A stretch of DNA of 64,000 bases from CAVWDU01 sp963753815 (GTDB lineage Bacteria > Pseudomonadota > Gammaproteobacteria > Pseudomonadales > Halieaceae), in NCBI GenBank assembly GCA_963753815.1, contig CAVWDU010000004.1:1312001-1376000 (forward strand), written 5' to 3'. The notes beneath the pieces were generated by a model. That model was not told the origin of the DNA. It made no database searches and was given only the letters and a program-made list of their open reading frames with translations. Positions 52,276-62,075 of the stretch are shown here, piece by piece. The position numbers were made by a program, and so were the translations under genes. The first letter of the stretch is position 1; the number at the start of each line of letters is the position of its first letter.

Positions 52276-54517
52276 GATCCGCCTCCGGCTGGCGCAACAC
52301 ATGCGTCATCAACGCCAGGAAAAGCAGCAGCAGGCCGAAGTAGAGCCGCGCCGGCCCGGTGGTCGCCGTAGCCGGGTAGCCGATCGCATGCACCGGCATG
52401 CCGATGGGTAACGTGCCTGCCACCTTGCGCGCCGTCCAGGGCTCATCAGCCGGTCTCGACCGCCGTTCCTCGACGGCGACGAAGCTGGTATAGGGGCTCA
52501 ACAGCTGGTGCTCCAGGGCTACCGGCAGCACGCGGCGGCGCACCTCCTCGCCGGGCACCCCTGCCCGCTCCAGGTCCACCAGGGCTTCGATCTTTCGCCT
52601 CGCCCATAGGCTCGCAACACCAACGTGACCGCCGAGGGTTGCCCCCGGCAGCAAGTCGACCCGTGACGACCAGGCACGGCCACCGCTGTGGCCGGTGACA
52701 GTCACCTGGACGGGGGACACCCCGCCTGGCGTGATCCGGGCGGCTATCACCAGCGGCTCTCCGGCGTAAAGATCCCGGACGCGCTGGGGCCAGACCTCCA
52801 CCGACACACCCGCGGGCCATTGCAGTTGAATATCGGTGACCACGGGCGCACCGATGCGGGTGAACAACGCCGTCATCTTGTCCGCCACCTCATCGAGATT
52901 GCCGATCAGCGTATAGGTGCCACGGCCGAACTGCGCCGCCTTGCGCATGAACCACCCGTTGGGTGCCGAGCCGATGCCCACTGTGAACAGCCGGGCATCA
53001 CCGAGGCCCTGTTCGATCTGCCGGTAGAGCGCCTGCTCATTGCCCACGGCGCCGTCAGTGATGAATACAATCTGGCGCAACCGGGCCGGTGTGTCGGGCG
53101 CTGCCGGTGACGGCATCGCCCGACGCAGCGCCGGTGACATTTCGGTGCCACCTCCCGCATCGAGGTGGCGCACGAACTCCCGGGCCATCGCCACGTGATG
53201 GCCGCTGGCCGCAACCGGAGCACGGTGCAGGGCCGTTACGGTGTCGTCGAACGCAATGATGTTGAACCGGTCTCGCGGATGCAATCGGCGCAGGGCGAGG
53301 TCCAGGGCCGCGCGGGCCTGTCGAATTGAATGACCGCCCATGGATCCGGAGGTATCGATCACGAAAATCAGTTCCCGCGGTAACTCGCCCGTCGGCTGTT
53401 GCGACGACCGGATGTCCGGTTGCGGTGGCATCAGCATCAGCAGACTGTAATCAGCCTCACCCACGGTCTCGCCAAAAGCCGCCACCCCGGGTTCGGCGCC
53501 AACCAGCGGCACCCAGCGCAGCACGAAATCGCGATCCATCTCCACCGCGCCTGAGGGCAGCTCAACCGAATACACGCCATGGCTGCTGGACAGGGTGATC
53601 GGGTGCGAGGCGGATTCGATACTGGCAAGCGGCATCCCCGCGTCGAGGGTAGCGGTAATCTCGATCGGGTTGACCAACGGCGAGCCGACGACCCCGGCGC
53701 CCGGCCGTTGCGGTGGGGTGATGGCCTCGGCATCCGGCAACGAGCCGCTGGCAACGGACGGGGCGTCCGACCCGGGGCCACGCGCTACGTGGCCAGTATC
53801 GTGCTCGCGCTGCCGCGGAACTCCGGGGATGTAGCGGGGGGTGAGGGCCATGGGAAAACGAAGTGAAAATGCGCCGGAAACGTACTCTAACGGCTGAACG
53901 TATTCGAGCGTCACCCTGACCACCTCCCCCGGCGCAATATTCGCGACCCGGCTGGTAAACAGGTTGGGGCGCTGTTGTTCCACCAGCGTGGCCTTCTTGC
54001 CGGCCACTACCGCCTCCCGGTAGGTCTCTGCAGCCGCCGCTCGCTCCCTGACCCGACCGATGATCCGGCGCTCACCAATAGCCACTTCCAGGCGTCGGAC
54101 GGCGGCCCGGTCGGGGAGTGGAAAACTGTAGACCGCCTCCGCCCAGTCGTCTCCGGTGTGGCGGAACGTTTGTTCAAGCGTGACCTGCGCAAGCATGCCG
54201 CTGATCGCAAAGTGCACCGTGCTGTGCTGCATCAGCGCCGACTGGAAGTCTGCACCCGTTGCCCCGCACAACATCAGTTCGCCGCCCCCGCCCCGCCGCA
54301 GCAGGGTATCGCCACGGGCCGCGCCGGCGAATACGATCAACAGCAACAGGGCGGCCACGGTCGCGCGCGCGAGCGCTCGCAGGTAACGGCAGGCAAGTGC
54401 GCTCGCGCAGGGCGGCGTGCAGTCCACGGCCGGCAGGCCGAGGACGGAAGCAACCACACCGCGCTCGGGCGGTGCAGCGCGCACGGTGCAATGGGACAGG
54501 CAGGTCTGGCAGGGCAT
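52253..54517 (-). CDS. Marine proteobacterial sortase target protein (VIT and vWA domains)
   Basis: 754 aa from the ATG at 54517, which follows GGAGGAAAATCG. A membrane/signal segment (TVAALLLLIVFAGAARGD) is followed by a VIT domain (MLAQVTLEQTFRHTGDDWAEAVYSF-type strands, then TYREAVVAGKKATLVEQ), a vWA domain with MIDAS motif VIDTSGSMGG near residue 385, and a C-terminal sorting signal: YPATATTGP, hydrophobic LYFGLLLLFLALM, then charged RQPEADHESRDRG. It is the dedicated substrate of the adjacent sortase. It probably presents the vWA domain for protein binding at the envelope. Its divergent neighbour is the system's two-component pair. Confidence 0.92.
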   Translation of the reverse strand: MPCQTCLSHCTVRAAPPERGVVASVLGLPAVDCTPPCASALACRYLRALARATVAALLLLIVFAGAARGDTLLRRGGGGELMLCGATGADFQSALMQHSTVHFAISGMLAQVTLEQTFRHTGDDWAEAVYSFPLPDRAAVRRLEVAIGERRIIGRVRERAAAAETYREAVVAGKKATLVEQQRPNLFTSRVANIAPGEVVRVTLEYVQPLEYVSGAFSLRFPMALTPRYIPGVPRQREHDTGHVARGPGSDAPSVASGSLPDAEAITPPQRPGAGVVGSPLVNPIEITATLDAGMPLASIESASHPITLSSSHGVYSVELPSGAVEMDRDFVLRWVPLVGAEPGVAAFGETVGEADYSLLMLMPPQPDIRSSQQPTGELPRELIFVIDTSGSMGGHSIRQARAALDLALRRLHPRDRFNIIAFDDTVTALHRAPVAASGHHVAMAREFVRHLDAGGGTEMSPALRRAMPSPAAPDTPARLRQIVFITDGAVGNEQALYRQIEQGLGDARLFTVGIGSAPNGWFMRKAAQFGRGTYTLIGNLDEVADKMTALFTRIGAPVVTDIQLQWPAGVSVEVWPQRVRDLYAGEPLVIAARITPGGVSPVQVTVTGHSGGRAWSSRVDLLPGATLGGHVGVASLWARRKIEALVDLERAGVPGEEVRRRVLPVALEHQLLSPYTSFVAVEERRSRPADEPWTARKVAGTLPIGMPVHAIGYPATATTGPARLYFGLLLLFLALMTHVLRQPEADHESRDRG

Positions 54518-54579
54518 CGATTTTCCTCCGGTTTGACGACCCCATTGGAACGTCACCAGAGGGCAGACTGATGGTGCAT

Positions 54580-54619
54580 TTCTGGCAATCTGCTGAACAA
54601 TTATGGCGAATTCTGGCGA
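54580..54619. promoter_or_regulatory. Three direct repeats between sortase target and its regulator
   Basis: TTCTGGCAA (54580), TTATGGCGA (54601) and TTCTGGCGA (54611) share TT(C/A)TGGC(A/G)A and are 21 and 10 bp apart, i.e. on one helix face. They lie in the 166-bp divergent region and suit an OmpR-type response regulator. Confidence 0.5.
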
Positions 54620-54683
54620 GTGCTTGTCGGTTTCGCGGTATTTTGAAACCATGCACGCGTCGGACAGGAGAGCCCGCGACCCA

Positions 54684-55376
54684 ATGCCACAGCATATTGT
54701 CATCGTCGAGGACGAACCCGTCATCGCTGCGAACTACCGCGAGGCGCTGGAACGCGCCGGTTACCGGGTGACCGTGTATCCAGACCGGCCACAGGCGGCG
54801 GCCGGTCTGCGCGACACCCTGCCCGACCTCGCTATCATCGATGTCGGCCTGGGCGAGGAACTGGAGGGCGGCTTTGAACTCTGTCACGAACTGCGCGGCA
54901 GGGCACCGGAGCTGCCGATCATACTGTTGACCGCGCGGGACACGGACGCCGACATCATTTCCGGGCTGCGGCTGGGCGCCGACGACTACCTCTCCAAGGC
55001 GATCAGCCAGGCACACCTCATGGCGAGGATCAACGCCCTGCTGCGCCGGGTGCGCGCCCTGCGCGACCCCGAACAACAGGAGGACATGATACGGTGCGGC
55101 CCGCTGATGCTGAACCGTGAAAGAATGACCAGCCTGTGGTCCGAGCAGGAGGTATCACTGACGGTGACTGAATTCTGGATGGTATACGCCCTGGCGCGCC
55201 ACCCCGGACACGTCAAGAACCGCCAGCAGCTGATGGATGCCGCCGACGTGGTGCTGGATGACAGCAGCATTACCTCGCATATCAAGCGTATCCGGCGAAA
55301 ATTCCAGGCCGTGGACCCGGGCTTCGACGCGCTCGAAACCGCCTATGGCATCGGCTACCGCTGGCGGGGCCAGTGA
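54684..55376 (+). CDS. pdsR: Dedicated-sortase-system response regulator (OmpR-type)
   Basis: 230 aa. The receiver domain has acidic pocket E9-D10-E11, phosphorylatable D53 (LAIIDVGLG) and GADDYLSKA; the usual KP(F) after the last Lys is KAIS. The C-terminal winged HTH has LTVTEFWMVYALARHPGHVKNRQQLMD and SSITSHIKRIRRKFQ, VYGIGYRW-like end (YGIGYRWRGQ). It fits the response regulator of the proteobacterial dedicated sortase system and probably controls the divergent target-sortase operon. The ATG at 54684 follows GACAGGAGAG. The kinase start overlaps its stop (GTGA). Confidence 0.9.
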   Translation: MPQHIVIVEDEPVIAANYREALERAGYRVTVYPDRPQAAAGLRDTLPDLAIIDVGLGEELEGGFELCHELRGRAPELPIILLTARDTDADIISGLRLGADDYLSKAISQAHLMARINALLRRVRALRDPEQQEDMIRCGPLMLNRERMTSLWSEQEVSLTVTEFWMVYALARHPGHVKNRQQLMDAADVVLDDSSITSHIKRIRRKFQAVDPGFDALETAYGIGYRWRGQ

Positions 55377-57562
55377 CACTCCGCAGGCAGCTGCTGCTGG
55401 TCAGCCTGTTGCTGCTTACCCTGCCGTGGGCCGGCTGCCAGTTTCTGCGCGAGATCGAGGGGACCTTGCGCCGCGGCCAACAACAGGCGCTCGAGGCCAC
55501 GGTCCGCGCAGTGGCCAGCTCGCTGCGGGATCAGCCCAGGCTGCTCTACCCCCAGGGCCTGCATGCGATGATGGCAGACGGTTACGGTGAAGACAGGCCA
55601 CCAATCTATGCCAGCCCGGGACGGGCACCGCTGATCATGGACGGCTACGCAGATGGCTGGGGTGAGAGAGACTATGCCCGGTTCTCGTCAACCACCGCCG
55701 AGACGTCACTGAGTGTCGCCTACCAGGCGGTCACCCGCGGCGACCGGCTCTACCTGTTGCTGCGCATTAACGATCCGGAACCGGTCTACGACGACCCGGG
55801 CCTGGCCGACAGCCCCAACGGTGATCGCCTGCTGGTGCGCACCGCTCAGGGCGGGAGACCCCGGGATTACCTGGTCGCCCCCGTCGCACCCGGCAGTGTC
55901 CGCGCCCGCTTCGCCACCCGCCGCGAGCGGGGAACGTCGCCGACGAGCCTGCGCGGCTACTGGCAGGATGCGCCCGGCGGCTACAGTGTGGAGCTGGAGA
56001 TGCCGCTGTCATTCACCGGCGAACGACTGGGCATCGCCGTCCTCAGCGTGGCGGCGGGAACACGGGAGATCCGGGCAGTTGCCGGCAACGTGGAGCCAAC
56101 CGACAGGCAGCTGCCGCCCCGACTGATACGCACACCGGAAGGTCTGCAACAGGCCCTGCAGCCCTATCGCAGCGGCGGCGGCCCGACCCTGCAGGTGGTG
56201 GACAGGCAGGGCTGGCTGATCGGCCATCCGCCCGGTGACACCACCGGGCGCCCGGCAACAGATGCCGGCAAGGCAACCGCCCGTGCAGACGCAGACGCTG
56301 GCACTAGCGCAGACGCCCACAAGAAGGCAGGCGCTGAAGTCTACGCCTCAGCCCCGCTGGGGGGCACGAGCGATACCGGGCGCGAGACCTTCTGGCTAAT
56401 GCGATGGCTCTACCGCGCCATTCTCGAACAACCCGCCCCGGCACCCGCGACCGGTGCCTGGGGCAAGGCACGCGGCGCCGAGATAGACCTCGCACTGGCT
56501 GGCCACGTGGCGTCGCAATGGTACCGGGCTTCGGACGGGGCTAACGACATATTCCTGTCAGCGGCGGCACCCATCAACGTCGGCGATACGGTCGCGGGTG
56601 CCGTCATTGCACGCCAGAGCAGCGAGGAATACCTCAGCCTCACCGACAGGGCCTTCAGTCAACTGTTTTCCGTCACCATCGCCGCGCTCAGCGTCGCCGT
56701 ACTCGGACTGCTGGGCTTTGCCACACTGATTTCCTGGCGCATCCGCCGGCTGAGCCGGGCCGCCGCGGAAGCCGTCGGTGATGGCGGCGAACTGACCGAC
56801 AGCTTCCCCCGGAGTCGTGCCCGGGACGAAATCGGCGAACTGTCGAGGAGCTACGCCAGTCTCCTCGACCAGGTGAGGGGCTATCACGAGTACCTGCGCG
56901 GCCTGAGCCGCAAACTGGCCCATGAACTGCGCACCCCCATCGCGGTCATCCAGAGCTCACTCGACAACCTGGACCTGGTTGGAGACGATCCCGAAACCGC
57001 CGCGAGCTACCGGCAGCGGGCACGGCACGGGCTCACCCGGCTCAACGCGATACTCACCGCGATGAGCGAGGCGACCCAGCTGGAAGACAGCCTGCGCAAT
57101 AATCCCTTGCAGCAGTTCGACCTGGTGCCGGTGTTGCATGAAATCGGCAGTGCGTACCAGGGCGCTTTCCCGACACACAGGGTGCAGCTTTCGATCACGC
57201 CGGAGTACGCCCCGGTCAACGGCACCCCCGAGCTGCTGGTTCAGGCGCTGGACAAACTGATGGATAACGCGGCCGCCTTCAGTCCGCCCGGTGGCACGAT
57301 CGAGATTGCGCTCTCCGCCGGCAACCGGGAGTGGTTGCTGACAGTCGATAATGAAGGCCCGCCTCTGCCCACCGCGTTCCAGGAACAACTGTTCGAGCCG
57401 ATGGTCTCGCATCGCGACGGCGGCAGCCCAAGTGCACACATGGGCCTGGGCCTGCATATCGTGCAGTTGATTTGTCGCGCCTTCGGCGGCAGCGCGGCTG
57501 CCGCCAATCGCCCGGGAGGTGACGGGGTCACCGTGACACTCCGCCTTCCGAGAGGGGGTTAG
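55373..57562 (+). CDS. pdsS: Dedicated-sortase-system sensor histidine kinase
   Basis: 729 aa with GTG start. An N-terminal membrane helix (LLLVSLLLLTLPWAGCQF) is followed by a large periplasmic region of ~400 residues with a carbohydrate-binding-like beta segment (RPPIYASPGRAPLIMDGYADGW, VELEMPLSFTGERLGIAVLS). The second helix lies near residues 430-455 (TIAALSVAVLGLLGFATLI), then a HAMP linker, the H-box KLAHELRTPIAV with His517, the N-box DKLMDNAAAFS and ATP-lid GLGLHIVQL. An Ala/Asp/Lys-rich low-complexity stretch (~300-320) occurs in the sensor. It phosphorylates the overlapping regulator. Confidence 0.92.
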   Translation: MTLRRQLLLVSLLLLTLPWAGCQFLREIEGTLRRGQQQALEATVRAVASSLRDQPRLLYPQGLHAMMADGYGEDRPPIYASPGRAPLIMDGYADGWGERDYARFSSTTAETSLSVAYQAVTRGDRLYLLLRINDPEPVYDDPGLADSPNGDRLLVRTAQGGRPRDYLVAPVAPGSVRARFATRRERGTSPTSLRGYWQDAPGGYSVELEMPLSFTGERLGIAVLSVAAGTREIRAVAGNVEPTDRQLPPRLIRTPEGLQQALQPYRSGGGPTLQVVDRQGWLIGHPPGDTTGRPATDAGKATARADADAGTSADAHKKAGAEVYASAPLGGTSDTGRETFWLMRWLYRAILEQPAPAPATGAWGKARGAEIDLALAGHVASQWYRASDGANDIFLSAAAPINVGDTVAGAVIARQSSEEYLSLTDRAFSQLFSVTIAALSVAVLGLLGFATLISWRIRRLSRAAAEAVGDGGELTDSFPRSRARDEIGELSRSYASLLDQVRGYHEYLRGLSRKLAHELRTPIAVIQSSLDNLDLVGDDPETAASYRQRARHGLTRLNAILTAMSEATQLEDSLRNNPLQQFDLVPVLHEIGSAYQGAFPTHRVQLSITPEYAPVNGTPELLVQALDKLMDNAAAFSPPGGTIEIALSAGNREWLLTVDNEGPPLPTAFQEQLFEPMVSHRDGGSPSAHMGLGLHIVQLICRAFGGSAAAANRPGGDGVTVTLRLPRGG

Positions 57563-57573
57563 CCCGGGCCGCG

Positions 57574-59139
57574 TCAGTCCGATGTGGCCGGTTCAGTCAA
57601 CATGTCCATGACCTGGTCCAGGGAGAAACTCGCGGCTTTCTGTCGCGGCGGGTATTCCTTGAAGGTGGCCAGGAACTGCCCCACATAGTCCTGCGCCGGC
57701 ACCAGCAGGTAGGCGTGGTTAATCAACCAGTCGAAATAGGTATTCGAGGTGATGGAAGCACGCTCATAAGGGTCGCGTCGCAGATTGAAGATCAGCGGCA
57801 CGCGCAGCGGGACAAAGGGTTCTATCCAGGCCTGGAACGTGGCCTCCGCTCGCTGCTCCATGAAAATCATCTTCCAGTCGTTGTAGCGCAAAGCGGTCAG
57901 GTCACCGTCGTCCGAGAAGTAGAAAATCTCGTTGCGCGGCCCGCTATCTTCCTTGCCGGTCAGGAAAGGCAGGAAATTGTAGCCGTCGAGGTGCACCTTG
58001 TAATCGCGGCCAATCGCCTTGTGACCCTTGAGCAGCTTTTCCTTGACGTCCGGCTCGCCTGCAATCGCCAGGAACGTGGGCAACCAGTCCATGTGATGCA
58101 TGATCTCGTTGGACACCGAGCCGGCCTTGATCTTGCCGGGCCAACGGACCATGGATGGCACCCGCCAGCCACCTTCCCAGTTGGTGTTCTTTTCACCGCG
58201 GAACGGGGTCATCGCCGCGTCGGGCCAGGTGTTCATGTGCGGCCCGTTGTCTGTGGAATAGAACACGATGGTGTTATCGGCGATACCCAGCTCGTCGATC
58301 TTGTCGAGGAACATGCCGATGTCGGCGTCATGCTCCAGCATGCCGGCAGTGTACTCGTCAGCGTTGGGCACCACCTTTTTGGCCAGCGCCATGTTTTCAT
58401 CGCTGACGTGGGTGCGGAAGTGCATGCGCGTGCCGCTCCACCAGACGAAGAACGGCTTTTTGGCCTTGACCGCCTTCTCGATGAACTTGAGCGCCTCGCT
58501 CGCGGTATCGTCGTCCACGACTTCCATGCGCTTGCGGGTCAGTGGACCGGTGTCTTCGATCTTGCCATCCGCCGACGAACGGATGACGCCGCGGGGACCG
58601 TATTTTTTGCGGAATTCCGGGTTCTTGGGATAGTCGTAGTGTTCGGGCTCTTCCTCGGCGTTCAGGTGGTACAGGTTGCCATAGAACTCGTCGAAGCCGT
58701 GATTGGTCGGCAGGTGTTTATCCTGGTCACCCAGGTGGTTCTTACCGAACTGGCCCGTCATGTAACCGTGATTCTTGAGCAGGCCGGCGATGGTGGGGTC
58801 TTCCTCGCGCATGCCCAATTCTGCCCCGGGGAGGCCGACCTTGCTGAGACCGGTGCGAAAAACCGACTGCCCCATGATGAATGAGGAGCGGCCCGCGGTG
58901 CAGCTCTGTTCACCGTAGTAATCGGTGAAGATCATGCCCTCGTTGGCGATCCGGTCGATGTTCGGGGTCCGGTAGCCCATCAGGCCCATGGTGTAGGCAC
59001 TGATATTGGAACGGCCGACATCGTCGCCCCATACCACCAGGATATTCGGCTTGTCCGCCGCCACCGTGGCGGTCGCCGCAACGCTGAGAGTCGCGCTCGC
59101 CAGTGTCAGCCTGGCCAGCCGCTTGATTGTCCTCTGCAT
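57574..59139 (-). CDS. Secreted type I sulfatase (arylsulfatase family)
   Basis: 521 aa from the ATG at 59139 (signal peptide LTLASATLSVAATATVAA). Metal ligands appear in NILVVWGDDVG; the formylglycine motif is C-T-A-G-R in EQSCTAGRSSFIMGQ; later STDNGPHMNTWPDAAMTPFRGEK supplies the second metal and active-site Lys/Arg. It hydrolyses sulfate esters in the periplasm or outside, after oxidation of the Cys by a sulfatase-maturing enzyme not seen in the window. It is convergent with the sensor kinase (11-bp gap). The natural sulfate ester is unknown. Confidence 0.9.
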   Translation of the reverse strand: MQRTIKRLARLTLASATLSVAATATVAADKPNILVVWGDDVGRSNISAYTMGLMGYRTPNIDRIANEGMIFTDYYGEQSCTAGRSSFIMGQSVFRTGLSKVGLPGAELGMREEDPTIAGLLKNHGYMTGQFGKNHLGDQDKHLPTNHGFDEFYGNLYHLNAEEEPEHYDYPKNPEFRKKYGPRGVIRSSADGKIEDTGPLTRKRMEVVDDDTASEALKFIEKAVKAKKPFFVWWSGTRMHFRTHVSDENMALAKKVVPNADEYTAGMLEHDADIGMFLDKIDELGIADNTIVFYSTDNGPHMNTWPDAAMTPFRGEKNTNWEGGWRVPSMVRWPGKIKAGSVSNEIMHHMDWLPTFLAIAGEPDVKEKLLKGHKAIGRDYKVHLDGYNFLPFLTGKEDSGPRNEIFYFSDDGDLTALRYNDWKMIFMEQRAEATFQAWIEPFVPLRVPLIFNLRRDPYERASITSNTYFDWLINHAYLLVPAQDYVGQFLATFKEYPPRQKAASFSLDQVMDMLTEPATSD

Positions 59140-59369
59140 AAGTGTTTCCTCAAAACGATTGCTGTTGTTCGTACCGCACACCGGCTGCTTGAGCCCATGT
59201 TAGAGGCGCGCCACAGGCTCGGCAGTCGCTGCGTCGCGTTCCGGGCCCCAGCCAGGCAGCCCCTTGCCGGGCTCCTGTTCATGGTCACCCGGTGGCGCTC
59301 ACGCAACCCGGCATGTCGGTGGCAGACACTATAGACGATAGCGGCTATTTCGCCACTCATCCCGCCGGC

Positions 59370-61388
59370 TCAGCTGACAAACGCCTGCTGCTTGATCTCG
59401 GCGACCTGGTCGCGCAGGGCAGCCGCCTGCTCGAACTCCAGATTGCGGGCGTGCTCCAGCATCTGCGCTTCCATCTGCTCGAGCTTGCGCGACAGGGCGG
59501 CGGGCGACAGCTTGACGATGTCGGCGCTGTAAGTGAGTGCGGGCTCGGCGACCTTGCGCCCCCTGCCCCGGCCCCGGGTCGGCATGCGCCGCGCGCCTTC
59601 CATGATGTCCTGGACCGATTTCTCCACCCCTTTCGGGACGATACCGTGTTCGGCGTTGTGGGCGAGCTGCTTCTCGCGGCGCCGCGCGGTCTCGGCAATA
59701 GCCCGCTCCATCGAGCCGGTCACCTGGTCGGCATAGAGAATCGCGCGACCCTCGAGGTGGCGCGCCGCCCTGCCGATGGTCTGGATCAGCGACCGATCAG
59801 AGCGCAGAAAGCCCTCCTTGTCGGCATCGAGGATGGCCACCAAAGACACCTCGGGCATGTCCAGGCCCTCCCGCAGCAGGTTGATCCCCACCAGCACATC
59901 GAATTCGCCCAGACGCAGGTCGCGAATGATCTCCACCCGTTCGACGGTGTCGATATCCGAGTGCAGGTAGCGCACCCGGACGTCGTGCTCGCCCAGGTAC
60001 TCGGTGAGGTCCTCCGCCATGCGCTTGGTCAGTGTCGTCACCAACACCCGCTGGCCGGCGGCGACGGTGATGCGGATCTCCCCCAGCAGGTCATCCACCT
60101 GGGTGCTGGCGGGCCGCACTTGCAGCTCCGGGTCCACCAGGCCGGTGGGACGCACCACCTGCTCAACGGTGCGCCCCGCGTGCTCCTTCTCGTAGGGCCC
60201 CGGGGTCGCGGACACGTAGATCGCCTGCGGGACCAGCTGCTCCCACTCCTCGAAGCGCAGCGGCCGGTTGTCCAGCGCCGAGGGCAGCCGGAACCCGTAC
60301 TCCACGAGGGTTTCCTTGCGCGAGCGATCGCCCCGGTACATCCCGCCGATCTGCGGGATGCTGGCGTGCGACTCATCAATGATGACCAGCGCGTTGTCCG
60401 GCAGATACTCAAACAGGGTCGGTGGAGGCTGGCCCGGCGCGCGCCCGGAGAGGTAGCGCGAATAATTCTCCACGCCCTGGCAGTAGCCCAGTTCGCGGAT
60501 CATCTCCAGGTCGTAGCGAGTGCGTTGCTGCAGCCGCTGGGCTTCCACCAGCTTTTCGTAGTCCTTGAGTTCGGCCACACGCTGCTCCAGTTCCACCTCG
60601 ATCTGCTCGACGGCGTTCAGCATGACGTCCCGCGAGGTCACGTAGTGGCTCTTGGGGAATATGGTGACCCGGGGCAGCTTGGCTTCCACGGCGCCGGTCA
60701 GCGGGTCGAACGTGTAGATGTTGTCGATTTCTTCGTCAAAGAGCTCGACCCGGACGGCTTCGCGCTCCGAGTCGGCCGGAAAGATGTCGATCACGTCACC
60801 GCGGACACGGTAGGTCCCGCGCTTGAAATCGACGTCATTGCGCGTGTACTGCAACTCGGCGAGCTGATGGAGTATCTTACGCTGGTCGATGATCTCGCCC
60901 CGCGACAGGTGGATGACCATCTTGAAATAGGAGTCGGGGTCGCCAAGGCCGTAGATCGCCGACACCGTTGCCACCACCAGACAGTCCTCGCGGGAAAGCA
61001 GCGCCTTGGTCGCGGACAGGCGCATCTGCTCGATGTGCTCGTTCACCGAGGCATCCTTCTCGATAAAGGTGTCCGACGACGGCACATAGGCCTCCGGCTG
61101 GTAGTAGTCGTAGTAGGAGACGAAATACTCCACCGCGTTGTTGGGGAAGAACTCCTTGAACTCGCCATAGAGCTGAGCGGCCAGGGTCTTGTTGTGGGCC
61201 ATCACGATGGTGGGGCGCTGCAGCTGCTCGACCACGTGGGCCATGGTGAAGGTCTTGCCCGAGCCGGTTACGCCCAGCAGCGTCTGCGCCGCCAGCCCCG
61301 CCTGGACCCCCTCGACCAGCTGGCGGATCGCCTCCGGCTGATCTCCCGCCGGCTCAAACTTGGATTTGACCTCGAATACGCGCGCCAT
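59370..61388 (-). CDS. uvrB: Excinuclease ABC subunit B
   Basis: 672 aa from the ATG at 61388 (ARVFEVKSKFEPAGDQPEAI); an ATG 60 bp upstream is less likely. Walker A is GVTGSGKTFTMA, the DNA-gripping beta-hairpin YDYYQPEAYVPSSDTFIEKD, the DEAD-type box VIIDESHASIPQIGGMYRGDRSR, helicase motifs QTIGRAARH, and the C-terminal UvrC-interacting UVR domain (EHARNLEFEQAAALRD). It verifies DNA damage and prepares the incision in nucleotide excision repair. Confidence 0.98.
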   Translation of the reverse strand: MARVFEVKSKFEPAGDQPEAIRQLVEGVQAGLAAQTLLGVTGSGKTFTMAHVVEQLQRPTIVMAHNKTLAAQLYGEFKEFFPNNAVEYFVSYYDYYQPEAYVPSSDTFIEKDASVNEHIEQMRLSATKALLSREDCLVVATVSAIYGLGDPDSYFKMVIHLSRGEIIDQRKILHQLAELQYTRNDVDFKRGTYRVRGDVIDIFPADSEREAVRVELFDEEIDNIYTFDPLTGAVEAKLPRVTIFPKSHYVTSRDVMLNAVEQIEVELEQRVAELKDYEKLVEAQRLQQRTRYDLEMIRELGYCQGVENYSRYLSGRAPGQPPPTLFEYLPDNALVIIDESHASIPQIGGMYRGDRSRKETLVEYGFRLPSALDNRPLRFEEWEQLVPQAIYVSATPGPYEKEHAGRTVEQVVRPTGLVDPELQVRPASTQVDDLLGEIRITVAAGQRVLVTTLTKRMAEDLTEYLGEHDVRVRYLHSDIDTVERVEIIRDLRLGEFDVLVGINLLREGLDMPEVSLVAILDADKEGFLRSDRSLIQTIGRAARHLEGRAILYADQVTGSMERAIAETARRREKQLAHNAEHGIVPKGVEKSVQDIMEGARRMPTRGRGRGRKVAEPALTYSADIVKLSPAALSRKLEQMEAQMLEHARNLEFEQAAALRDQVAEIKQQAFVS

Positions 61389-61554
61389 GCCCGGCCGCCC
61401 TCCCCTATATTCCTGCGGAAAACCGGTTATTATGGTCCAACGGGCCACGCGATGCAGCCGTTTTCGGACCTGCCGATAGGCTCAAATACCCCCAAATTGC
61501 GGTTGACCGGCTGCCCCGCCATCATTAATATACGCGACCTTCGGTTAACGCCAT

Positions 61555-61630
61555 TCCGCCTTAGCTCAGTTGGTAGAGCAAATGACTGTTAATCATTGGG
61601 TCGCTGGTTCGAGCCCAGCAGGCGGAGCCA
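61555..61630 (+). tRNA. tRNA-Asn (anticodon GTT)
   Basis: 76 nt including encoded CCA. Acceptor TCCGCCT pairs with AGGCGGA, discriminator G. The D-arm is GCTCAGTTGGTAGAGC. The anticodon loop CTGTTAA gives anticodon GTT. The T-arm is CTGGTTCGAGCCCAG. A terminator follows 20 bp downstream. Confidence 0.97.
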
Positions 61631-61649
61631 TATTTAGTTAGATATTAAA

Positions 61650-61675
61650 GGGTTGCAGAGATGCAGCCCTTTTTT
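61650..61675 (+). terminator. Terminator of tRNA-Asn
   Basis: GGGTTGCA pairs with TGCAGCCC (one G-T pair) around GAGA and is followed by six T. Confidence 0.85.
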
Positions 61676-62075
61676 ATTGCCTGCGCGTAACACTCCTTGC
61701 CTCTGTCCGTAGCTCCTGGTTAGGCGCGCGCATTACTTGTGCAGGTCTGAATAATTCGCGAATCAGCGCAACTTTTCCACACTGTAGCCGTTTCCGGCAT
61801 TTCAGCGCCGTTCGCTCCTCGATTTTATCCTTCATCTCGCCCGGATTCCGCGTCTCAGCTAACTCAAGGCGCACCAACCCCGCCACGTCGCCCAAGACAC
61901 TTACGCCCGCAGCAGGCTGGTAAAACCAGCCAGAAGGTACAATCGGCTAACTCTGGGAATTTCGACGGCAAAAAGATTGTGACTTCCAATACTGAACTGC
62001 AGTCACATAGTGGCGTCGACCCGGCGGGTATCCGGAGAGCCCGCCAGTCTCGACTTCAATACTTTCCGCTTCCTG
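61676..62075. other. 400-bp region without a recognisable gene
   Basis: It lies between the tRNA-Asn terminator and the fccB stop. A 73-codon frame on the minus strand (61674-61895) starts in the middle of nowhere, has no ribosome site and overlaps the terminator, so I do not call it. No integrase fragment and no duplicated tRNA 3' end were seen. Confidence 0.6.

Noticed and set aside
57715..58884. 389-codon open frame on the plus strand
   Set aside because: Antisense of the sulfatase, which has an intact active-site motif.
59292..61592. 766-codon open frame on the plus strand
   Set aside because: It is antisense to uvrB over its whole length; the translation (His/Leu/Val-rich) has no domain features, as expected from GC-rich third positions.
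61674..61895. 73-codon frame on the minus strand
   Set aside because: No ribosome site, overlaps the tRNA terminator and shows no conserved pattern.
61555..62075. tRNA-Asn as an integration site for a genomic island
   Set aside because: No integrase gene and no direct repeat of the tRNA 3' end were found downstream.
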